Source of the DNA: Symbiodinium natans
Lineage: Eukaryota; Sar; Dinophyceae; Suessiales; Symbiodiniaceae
Length of the DNA stretch: 50,000 nucleotides
Direction: 5' to 3'
NCBI GenBank assembly: GCA_905221605.1
Contig: CAJNDS010000654.1
Span: 1 to 50,000, forward strand
Below, piece by piece: positions 7,537 through 17,200 of this stretch. Every line of letters begins with the position of its first letter. Positions within the stretch are counted from its first letter, which is position 1. Under the pieces are notes generated by a model, which was given only the letters and a program-made list of their open reading frames with translations, was not told where the DNA came from and searched no databases. Both the position numbers and the translations under genes were made by a program.

Positions 7537-10417
7537 GGGGGGAGTTGGAGACCGCAAAGTCAGCAACACCATCCTCGCCCCAACCCTTCGCACGGATTTC
7601 AGGTCCGGCACGCGCAGACAATGACAGACAGGCTGGAAGATGTTAGGGCTCAGGCCTTCCCAAACCCTAAACCTTCCAGCTCATAAAAACCCTAAACAAA
7701 ATCAGGATGCAGGGGTATATAAGGGCCCATATTGCCCCAAGAAGGCCTCCGAATCAAGCCCGAATGAGCCCTCATGAATCCTTCGTATGGAGTCGGGGGT
7801 TACCCTAAACCCTAGACCCTAAACTCTTAAGAACCAACCGAGGTTTAGGAACCCCTCACAGTGCAGTTCTACACAGGTTTGGGAATCCAGTTCAGGTTTA
7901 GGAAGTTGGGGTTTAGGGTTTAGGGTTTATTGAGGAAGTTGGGGGGGGGGGTGGGGGGGGTTGGGCTAAGTAGGGTTTGGTCTAGCTCTGTGGCTTAGAG
8001 TCTGGGGTAAGTTTTATGGTTACGGCTGGGGACCACCCTAAACCCTGCAGCCTTAAGCACCCTAAACCCTGAACCCTGAACCCTGAATTCTGTTTTGTTT
8101 ACAAGTTTATCGGCTTTAGTGGGTGGAACGCTTTAGGGCCTCAGGGATTTAGGGGCTGAAGGGTTTTTCCAGGTATTTAGGGCTTAGGAGTTTAAGCTTT
8201 CTTCGGCTTAAGGGCTCAGGGGTTAAGGGGTTTCGGGTTGAGGGGGCTGAGAGCCCAAAACAAACCCTAAACCCTATCCCCCAAACCCCAAACCCCAAAC
8301 CCCAAAAAAGCCAAACCCCAAACCCCAAACCCCAAACCCCAACCCCCAACCCCCAAACCCCAAACCCCAAACCCCAAACCCCAAACCCCAAACCCCAAAC
8401 CCCAAACCCCCAACCCCAAACCCCAAACCCCACACCCCAAACCCCAAACCCCAAACCCCAAACCCCAAACCCCAAACCCCAAACCCCAAACCCCAAACCC
8501 CAAACCCCAAACCCCAAACCCCAAACCCCAAACCCCAAACCCCAAACCCCAAACCCCAAACCCTAAACCCTAAACCCCAAACCCTAAACCCCAAACCCTA
8601 AACCCTAAACCCTAAACCCCAAACCCTAAACCCTAAACCCTAAACCCTAAACCCTAAACCCTAAACCACCCAGCTCCCTTGCAGGAAGCATGGCATGCTT
8701 CTGCTGCCCAGCGGCTTTCTGGCTGTCCTGGACCTCTGCGACGCACTGCAGAGCACTGCAGCTTTGCTCCGAAGTTTAGGGTTTAGGGTTTAGGGTTTAG
8801 GGTTTAGGGCTTTTAGGGCTTTTAGGGCTTTTAGGGCGTTTAGGGTTTTTAGGGCTTAGAGCACTGCAGCCTGCTCCGAAGTTTTCGAAAGATTTAGGGC
8901 TTTTAGGGCTGTTAGGGTTTAGGGCTTTTAGGGTTTAGGGTTTAGGGTTTAGGGCTTTGAGGGTTTTAGGATTTTAGGGTTTCAGGGTTTTAGGGCTTTG
9001 GGGATTAGGTTTTTTTAGGTTTTTCGCTTTAGGGCTTCGGGGTTTTAGGGTTTTCGGGTTTTCGGGTTTTAGGGTTCAGGTTTTTAGGGCTGTCGTGTCT
9101 TTGTTAGTGCTTTTGGGCTCTAGGGATATTAGAGGTTTTTTAGGGTCTAAGAGTTAGGGTTTAGGGCTATAGGGTTTTTGGGGCTGTAGGATGTCGGGTT
9201 TTGGTGTTTAGGGCTTCGGGTCTGGGGTCTCAGGTTTTGGGGCTTTGGCTCGGCCGTGGCTTCGAGCATTGTGCTGCACATGGGTGTGGGTTTCGGGTTT
9301 AGGGTTTAGGGTTTAGGGTTTCGGGTTTAGGGTTTAGGGTTTAGGGTTTTGAATGATGGCTGATCCCGTCTCTCGATTCAGGTCACTAGCCTTAAAACCC
9401 TAGAACCCTAAAACCCTAAACCCTAAGGGGGGGCTTATGAACTCAGCATCTAAGCCCACGATGTCAAAGCTCTTTTCTGATGCAGAGGAGAGCGTGTCTT
9501 CGATGCTGGGACCCACCTGGGCCTACCACCAGCGCTGCTCGGCTGGGCCAGCGGGGGTTTAGGGTTTAGGGCTAGGGTTTAGGGTTTAGGGTTTAGGGTT
9601 TAGGGTTTAGGGTTTAGGGTTTAGGGTTTTAGGGTTTAGGGTTTAGGGTTTTGGGGTTTGGGGTTTAGGGTTTAGGGTTTAGGGTTTAGGGCTCCCAGAG
9701 CCTACGTAGGCCCTCGAAGCCCCACCGTCTGAACCCTAAGAACTCGGAAGCCTCTAACACCAAGGGCCCAACAAAACTGGCCGGTTCTTGGTAGGGAATG
9801 AGGGAATGAGGGGCCCTATACAATCCCTTAAAGGGTATATCTAGGGCCCTCATTCCCTCGTTCCCTACTCCAGGGGGGAAAAACGCCAAGCCCTGAACGA
9901 CCACGGCAAGCAAGCAAGCCGTTAATTGGGGCCTTACGGCTTTTCGGTTGTTTTTTAGGATTCGGGGTTAGGGGTTTCGGGTTTTAGGGTTTTAGGATTT
10001 AGAGGTTTACGGCCGTTCGGTTGTTTTTGGATTCGGGGGTTTAGGGTTTAGGGTTTTAGGGTTTAGGACTTGTGGGGTTCATGGTTTAGGGTTTAGGATT
10101 TTGGAGGTTTAGGTTTTAGGGTTTTAGGATTGAGAGGTTGAGGGTTTTAGGGTTTTGGGGGTTTTGGGGGGGTTTTTGCTTTAGGGTTTAGGTTTTGAGA
10201 GTTGGGGGTTTAGGGTTTGGGGGGACTTGGAAGCTTATGGTTTAGGGTTTTAGCACTTGGGGTTTAGGACTTTTGGTGGCCTGCATGGCCATACGTACAC
10301 AGGTTCCGCTGTTCTGGCTTCAACTCACAGGCCAGCCTAGGCGAGGTCGTTTTGATTGGTAGGGCCACCCTGTGCAAGGGCACGCACCTCTTCATTCGGG
10401 AATTTCGGAGGACATGA
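7537..10417 (+). CDS. Probable hotdog-fold thioesterase (ACOT13/4HBT-like)
   Basis: Exons proposed: about 7537-7602, 8685-8765, 9234-9283, 9486-9531 and 10303-10417 (TGA 10415-10417). All junction phases fit with GT, GC, GT, GC donors and AG acceptors followed mostly by G. Protein segments in order: DRKVSNTILAPTLRTDF, KHGMLLLPSGFLAVLDLCD, FWGFGSAVASSIVLHM, ESVSSMLGPTWAYHQ, ASLGEVVLIGRATLCKGTHL, then FIREFRRT and stop. The pattern HGxxxxxxFLAxLDxxxAL, followed later by AxLGExVxIxxxxLxxGxxLxF, matches the helix and the last strands of hotdog thioesterases such as ACOT13, which hydrolyse acyl-CoA. The usual HGG around the helix is replaced by LPSG, so activity is unsure. The start codon is not found. 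The first intron after 8765 contains a copy of the exon end (see repeats). Confidence 0.5.
8278..8667. repeat. CCCCAAA variant array grading into CCCTAAA
   Basis: About 40 copies of CCCCAAA (that is TTTGGGG on the other strand) from 8278 to about 8560, then mixed and finally pure CCCTAAA to 8667, just upstream of the exon at 8685. Long glycine/tryptophan ORFs on the - strand are translations of this array and are not genes. Confidence 0.95.
8750..8884. repeat. Exon end duplicated across a telomeric array
   Basis: AGAGCACTGCAGCTTTGCTC plus CGAAGTTT (8750-8777) is repeated at 8858-8884 with one small difference (CAGCCTGC). Between them lies TTTAGGG and TTTTAGGGC sequence. The first copy is the end of the exon 8685-8765 with its donor. 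Confidence 0.85.
9557..9690. repeat. Interstitial TTTAGGG array
   Basis: TTTAGGG units with a few TTTTAGGG and TTTGGGG variants, immediately after the exon ending near 9531. Confidence 0.9.
9791..9868. mobile_element. Short hairpin element (MITE-like, single copy)
   Basis: Near-perfect 27-bp inverted repeat: GTAGGGAATGAGGGAATGAG with GGGCCCTA on the left, and its complement on the right ending CCTCGTTCCCTAC, with about 20 bp between. No second copy seen. Confidence 0.55.
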
Positions 10418-10526
10418 GATATGAGCAGGTTTGTAGGTACAACCCCTTGCTTTATATTACTTTATATCTCTAAGGCCTACACCCGAAACCCTAAACCACC
10501 TAAACCCAAACATCCTAAACCCCCCG

Positions 10527-10668
10527 AAGCCCTAAACCCTAAACCCTAAACCCTAAACCCTAAACCCTAAACCCTAAACCCTAAACCCTAAACCCTAAAC
10601 CCTAAACCCTAAACCCTAAACCCTAAACCCTAAACCCTAAAACCCTAAAACCCTAAACCCTAGCCCTA
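10527..10668. repeat. Interstitial CCCTAAA array
   Basis: About 17 perfect CCCTAAA units followed by AACCCTAAA and CCCTAG variants. It starts after the stop at 10417 and precedes the next exon candidate. Confidence 0.95.
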
Positions 10669-10702
10669 AACCCCTTGGGCACGAGCTGAACCCACGGGGT
10701 GA

Positions 10703-10918
10703 GGTGTGGATTGGATTGCGGCGCTGCTGGCCGCGACAAACCCAGCCATGCGAGACTCGCCCCCTGCTCCTCACATTTCTGGGGTGTAGGGTTTAGGGTT
10801 TGGGGTTAGGGGTTTAGGGTTTAGGGTTTGGGGTTTTGGGTTTAGGGTTTAGGGTTTAGGGTTTAGGGCTTGGTCGCAGGGATTTGCGACGTTCAGGAAC
10901 CTACAGCGCGGCAACTGA
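10703..10918 (+). CDS. Small candidate terminal exons, unrecognised
   Basis: Two coding-like pieces: about 10703-10785, reading VDWIAALLAATNPAMRDSPP, and 10880-10918 after a CGCAG acceptor, reading GFATFRNLQRGN and a TGA stop (10916-10918). A TTTAGGG block lies between. If the second piece is spliced at its GC instead of stopping, it could belong to the MMPL gene downstream. No family is recognised; a short gene or the end of one with exons hidden in the repeats are both possible. Confidence 0.35.
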
Positions 10919-10997
10919 AATCCTAAGCCCTAAAACCAGCCGAAAGCAACACTCTCCTTTTCGCAAGAGTTGGTTGCAGTTTGCTGGGTCGGTTTAC

Positions 10998-11093
10998 TTT
11001 GTCATAGTTGGGTAACATTTTACATTTTTAAGGGTACTTAAACCCAATAAGGAATATAAATTTAAAATTTTAATATTATCCCAACAATGAACA
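10998..11093. mobile_element. MITE-like element, family F, copy 1
   Basis: TTTGTCATAGTTGGGTAACA at the left, AATATAAATTTAAAATTTTA near the right, nearly identical to 12959-13056. The ends are imperfect inverted repeats (GTCATAGTTGGGTAAC against GTTCATGGTTGGTATAG on the complement). Confidence 0.6.
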
Positions 11094-11285
11094 GGTTTAG
11101 GGTTTGATGAAGAATTCGGGGCTGACGCTTGAGGCTTGAGATTTGGGTTCATGGCCCAGGGGTCTCGGGAGCGGAATGGAAGGCAACCCTTATCCCCAAG
11201 CCCTAAACTCTAACCCTAAACCCTAAACCCTAAACCCTAAACCCTAAACCCTAAACCCTAAACCCTAAACCGGTTCATGGGTCAG

Positions 11286-14200
11286 GCTTTTGAGCTCTTG
11301 GGCGTCTCTGGCCATTTTTCTGATGTTTTTTTTGGGGTGGGTGGGGGCGGGAGGCGGCTGCTGGAGGGCGCAAGTCAGATGCTCGCAACAAGCCCACCTT
11401 ATTAAGGGTTTAGGGTTTACGGTTTGGGGTTTTCGGGTTTTCGGGTTTTGGGTTTTGGGTTTATGGTTTAGGGTTAAACCCCAAAATCTACGAGACCCGA
11501 GGTACGAGCGCTACATGCAGCAGTTCGTGAATGGCCGCCATGCCCTGCTTCAAGTCCACACCATCTTCCCTTCCATAGGTGGGCTTAGGGTTTAGGGTTT
11601 AGGGTTTAGGGTTTAGGGTTTAGGGTTTAGGGTTTAGGGTTTAGGGCTAGGGTTTAGGGTTCAGGGGTTTAGGCCCATCTTCCCTTCCATAGGTGGGCAT
11701 GGGGCTTAGGTTTTTTGTTTTAGGGTTTTAAGGGTTTATAGGGTTTAGGGTTTATAGGGTTTACAGAGTTTGTAGGGTTTATGGGGTTTGTAGGGTTTAT
11801 AGGGTTTATAGGGTTTGTAGGGTTTATAGGGTTTACAGGGTTTGTAGGGTTTATAGGGTTTATAGGGTTTACAGGGTTTACAGGGTTTACAGGGTTTAGG
11901 GCTTTAGGGTTCCCCTGCAAACTGGTCGCTCAAATTCCCAGAGTTGAGAGTTTCGGGCTCAGGGTTTCCCAAGCCGTTGCTGGAGCTCCAATCCCAGAGA
12001 AACGATGGACAAAGACCTCCAGCCTAAAAAAATATGAATGTACATGGGGGTGTCCGATAATCATTTTAACCTCAGATTTAGAAACACCCCCTCAATTAAG
12101 GAATCCCAAGCCCGGAAACCCCCCCTCAATTTAAAGGAATCCCGGCCCGGGGACTGATTTTTTTTTTTTCTGTGGGCCCTTTTGGGTAGGTCAGGGCTTG
12201 GGGCGGCTCGGGACCGCCCGACCCCCCCCCCCCCCCTCCTCCCCCTCAATAGGGGGTCGGGGCGAAAACAAAAGGACAATTGAGACGGGGGGGGCGGGGG
12301 GGTCATTGATTCGAGGTCAACATTAGGGGTGCCCAGTTTTACCCCCAAATGTAGTAGAATCCCTTTAAATGGGACCCCCTCTGAGGGTACCCTATTAGCG
12401 TAAACCCCCATATTCTTCCGTTTGTTTGGTAAGACGCTTAAGATCCAGGACCACCCCCCCCCCCCCCAATGTAGTATGACGTAGATTCCCTTAACCTAAA
12501 CCTTTAAGGTACCGTAGATTCCCTTCCTTAAGCCCTCAACCTTAAACCTTAACTTTGCAGGGGTACTGGGCCTCCTGGGTGAACTTCTGCAGGTGCGGGT
12601 GGTGCCGACTGGGCGGCCAATGCACGGCGCACTCTCAAAGAATGGGAGGCCGGCGTTAAACCCTAAACGATAAGGGGGTTCAGGGTTTAGGGTTTAGGGT
12701 TTAGGGTTTAGGGTTTAGGGTTGAAACCTTAGCACCTCTAAAACCTCAAAACCCCAAAGCGAAAACAACCCTAGACCCCCAAACCCCTACTACAGACCTT
12801 AAAGTCCCCCCAGTCGCAGAGCCTGGCCCCAAAATGGCCTGTGCACTAAAAAATGAACGTGAACTCCTCAAGCCCTAAACCCTTTAAACCCTCAACGCCC
12901 CGAGCCCCCGGAACCCTAAACCTTTGAGCTCTTTCCAACTCTTACCTTCAAAAGCCTAAACTTTGTCATAGTTGGGTAACATTTTACATTTTTAAGGGTA
13001 CTTGAACCCAATAAGGAATATAAATTTAAAATTTTAATACTATACCAACCATGAACTAGTAAACTCCTGGGGCAGCCCCGGGAACATCTGCCTAGAAGGG
13101 AACCCCGCAAAAATAGTCCTGCTGCTACTACTTTAGGTCTTCGCTTCTTGAGGGTTTAGAGTTTAAGGTATAGAGTGTAGAGGTTTAGGGTTCAGGGTTT
13201 AGGGCTTAGGGTTTAGGGTTCAGGGCGACGACTCATCCTTAAACCCACCCAGATCCCAGCTTGGCCTCAGGCACGTCATCCGGGTTTCCGCGCGCGCCTG
13301 GCCGGTGGCAACGCCGAGGCCCTGGACACGCGCGTGGAGCCCCCCGGCAGGCATAGTGGGGGTTTCCGAAATTGTTGGTTTAGGGTTTAGGAAAGAGGGT
13401 TTAGGGTTTAGGGTGAAGATTGTATGAGGGTTTCCGAAATTAGAGGTACCTTCTTGGGGTCTTAACTTACAAGACGAATCTTTGTATTTGGGGGTCTATT
13501 TTGGGGACCCCCCTGTTTCCGTAAGCCCCCATATTGGGTTTTCTCTGAAGGTTTAGGGTTCAGGGTTTAGGGGCTTAGTTGGTTTGAGGGTCGAGGGGGC
13601 ATAGACATCCAGGGGCCGCAGACAAGTATAGGGTCGTCATGAATGTATTTCCTGACGCAGGGGGCAGGGTCCAGGACACCTGACTGTTTAATCTCCTACC
13701 CTAAACCCTAAACCCTAAACCCTAAACCCTAAACCCTAAACCCTAAACCCTAAACCCTAAACCCTAAACCCTAAACCCTAAACCCTAAACCCTAAACCCT
13801 AAACCCTAAACCCTAAACCCAAAACCCTAAACCCTAAACCCTAAACCCTAAACCCTAAACCCTAAACCCTAAACCCTAAACCCTAAACCCTAAACCCTAA
13901 ACCCTATCCTGTCTAGCAGTGTAGCCAGGGCAGTGGCTCCACCAACTAGGCGTTTCAGGGTGTTGGGCTCTCAGGGCTTTAAGGATTGGGGGTTGTAGGG
14001 TTTTGTAGGTTTCCCAAAAGCCCTAAACCCTGAACCGCCCTAAACCCCTATGTCCACAGAGTCGGCTCTAAACCCTAAACCCTAAACCCTAAACCCTAAA
14101 CCCTAAACCCTAAACCCTAAACCCTAAACCCTATGTCTGAGGATCCTGACAGCCATGTGGCCCTACCTCGCCGTGACCGTCACCCTGATCATGGGTGTCG

Positions 14201-17200
14201 GTACCTCAGGGTCTCAGGGTTCTAGGGTTTGAAGTTTAGGGCTTAGGGTTTAGGGTTTAGGGTTTGGGGTTTAGAGGGTTGAGGTGTCAGTGTTTTGGGT
14301 GAAGCATGGTTTTCAAGCGTGCCTCGGACTGCAGCATTCCTTCGCCGGAATTTGGTTTAGAGAAATGGAGAACTTACCCGAAGCCGTTCCGCAGGCTGGG
14401 CCAGTAGAGGATACAGGTTGGGATGTCCCCCCTTCTATTAACAGCCTTTCATCGGAATAGTGATAGGGGGTACTGTATTCCTCTTGAGGACTGCTAGTGG
14501 GAACATCCCAAGATGCAGGTTGTAAGGACTTCCGATTTTTGTCAGAACTGGACCTGTCTTGAGCTCATGGCCGTTTGCATTCGGGCAGCTCAGGATGCGC
14601 CGCCGCTGAATGAGTCAAGAAATGCACCCTTAAATCACATCATCTAAAGACTACCTGGGACCCTTCTTTACCTACGAGTTAAGGGTAGTTACAACCAAGC
14701 TGTAGGTAAAGAGGGTCTCAGGTACACCCCTGAGCCGCAAACCAGCCCCCTGTATACCCCCGAGCCGCAACCCGGCCCTGCTAAGCCCCTAACCCTGAGC
14801 TGCAAGCTCCTATAGGCCCTAAGGCATCTACCGCATGGGGTCGTAAACACCCTAAACCCCTATGCCCTAGACCCTATTTCTTCCCTAAACCCTAAACCCT
14901 AAACCCTAAACCCTACTTAAACCTTCCACGCTCAGGTCGTTTATTTGTCCTTCCAGAGCCTCCTGGTGCCCTTGCGCCTAGCCCTCGCGCTCCTTTGCTG
15001 TCGTTTAGGGCTCAGGGTTTAGGGAAAAGGTTTAGGGTTTAGGGTTTCGGGTACTGGTTGCCACTGTAAGGCTTAAGCCCAAAGTTTTGAAGAGCTCTAG
15101 GGCTTTGGGTTTAAAGTTTGAGGTGTCGGGCCTAGGCGTTTCGGGGTAGGCTCCTTAATGCTCCTTTAAGGCCATGGGGTTGGTTTATAGGGTTTAGGGT
15201 TGGTTTATAGGGTTTAGGGCTTAGGGTTTAGGGTTTAGGGTTTAGGGCTTAGGGTTTAGTAAGTGGTTGCTGAGCAGGTGCTGCGAAAGGCTTGGGTTGA
15301 GCACCCAGTGGTGAGTTTACAGGGGAGCCTAAACCCTAAACCCTAAACCCTAAGCCCTAAACCCTAAACCCTAAACCCTAAACAGGAGCTCTGGCTCCCC
15401 CAAACATACCGGTCTACAGACTGTTACAGGGGTCCTCGGGGGAGCGGGGGAGGGGTTTAGGGTTTAGGGTTCAGGGCTTAGGGTTTGGGGTTTAGGGTTT
15501 AGGGTTTAGGCTTAAGGTTTGGGGTTCAGAGGGTTCAGGGCTTAGAGGGGCTCAGGGCTTGAATTTTGGGGCTTTGTGGGTTGAGGGCTGTTATTCTGAA
15601 GGCTGTGCTTCACGCTTGTGGCAACATTTGGCGTGGGGGTGATCGTCTACCAGACGCCGCTGCTTCGGCTGAAGTCTGGCTCAGGGTTTGAGGGTTTAGG
15701 GTTGAGGGTTTAGGGTTTAGGGTTTAGGGTAGAGTGTAGAGCTTTACTCAGGAGATGACAGTCGGGTTTCAGGGTTTGGGGTTCTGGCTGGGGTTGTCGG
15801 GTTTAGGGGCTCTAGGTTAGACTCTAGGAGTTTGAGGGTTACCTACTCTCCCTCTGAACTACACCGCCCAAACCCTTTTGAAGTTCGGTGTCAGGACCCT
15901 AAACCCTAAACCCTAAACCCTAAACCCTAAACCCTAAACCCTAAACCCTAAACCCTCTTTCGGCTCCAGAGGCCCTATAAACCTAAAACCGCCAACTCGC
16001 CTCGAAATCCCTCAGCCGCCACACCCTCGGCTCCAAGACCTCTCTGTTTAATGGGGCGTTTATAGGGTTTAGGGTTCAGGGTTTAGGGTAAAAATGGGGA
16101 TGTGTTTGCTTCGGTCATCCCCACCCCTACCGCTAACCCTAAACCCTGAACCCAAAACCCTTCGCCGCCGGATTCTGTCGCGGCTGCCACAGACCTGCAA
16201 GAATGCTCTGTGCAGGTGCCCTAAACCCTAAGCCCTAAACCCTAGTGGGGTGGATCTCTGGAGTTACTCGGTGGGATGCTCCGCGGGAATCTTTATCCGT
16301 GAGTCCAGGACTCGCAATTGACAAGACCGGCCGAAGTGTGTGAGGGGAATGGCTGAGTTAAGTTTAGGGTTTGGGGTTTGGGGTTTAGGGTTGTAGGGTT
16401 TAGAGTTTCGGGTGAGTGAGGTACTAAGAACCTCACACTCTGGATCCAAGACATTCCGAGACTCATCTAGACTCCTGAATCCTGAGCCTTAAACCCTAAG
16501 CCAAAGCAAAGCCACACTTTCAAACGACTAGGACTTGGACTTCCGATGGGTGCTTGCTTATGGGTTTGGGACTGAGGCTTAAAACCCTAAACCCGAAACC
16601 CTAAACCCTAAACCCTAAACCCTAAACGAACCTGTGAAGCCCAATATCCCCAAAAAACCTCAACCTCCACTCCGAAACCCTGAACCCCAAACTCAAAAAG
16701 CCCCAAGCCCTGAACCCTAAACCCTAAACCCTAAAACCCTAAACCCTAAAGCCCTATACCCTGAGCTCTAAACCATAGAACAGGAATCCGAAAACCCGTT
16801 GAGCCCCCTAAGACCCTAAACCCTAAACCCCAAACTCCCAGGCTTCTACACGGCCTCTGCCCGCAGTTGCAGTGCCTTAGCTTCGATTTGCAAGTTGGGC
16901 CCTACGTCGCCATAGGGTTTACGGTTTCAAGATTTTTTTGCAGTCTTCTAGGGCGTAGGTTTCAGGATTTTAGGGTTTTAGGCTTGTATTGGAGCTTTAG
17001 GGTTTTAGGGTTTGAGGGTTTTTAGGGCGGCGAAGCCAAGCAAGAGCAGAAGCACTCAGGTATTTTCACGGGATCACCTACGAAGTGATACCCCTTGTGA
17101 CGGGCATCGCCATTGCGCTGGGCTTGGACTACGACATTTTCCTTGCCTCCTGGATGAAACATGGGGATTTCCCGAAATTTCGGGGGTACCTTCTTGGGGT

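Noticed and set aside
8149-8594. Long - strand ORFs rich in Gly, Val, Trp
   Set aside because: Direct translation of the CCCCAAA/CCCTAAA array; no independent coding signal.
11720-12134. ORFs on both strands rich in Asn-Pro or Gly-Phe
   Set aside because: Translation of the 9-mer repeat at 11725-11905.
12592-12655. Extension of MMPL exon 12561-12592 (frame VRVVPTGRPMHGALSKNG)
   Set aside because: The frame is open, but the GT donor at 12593 joins in phase to the next exon and gives the sequence expected of the family.
13698-13909. A chromosome end (true telomere)
   Set aside because: The array is only about 210 bp, is flanked by gene sequence on both sides and lies inside an intron.
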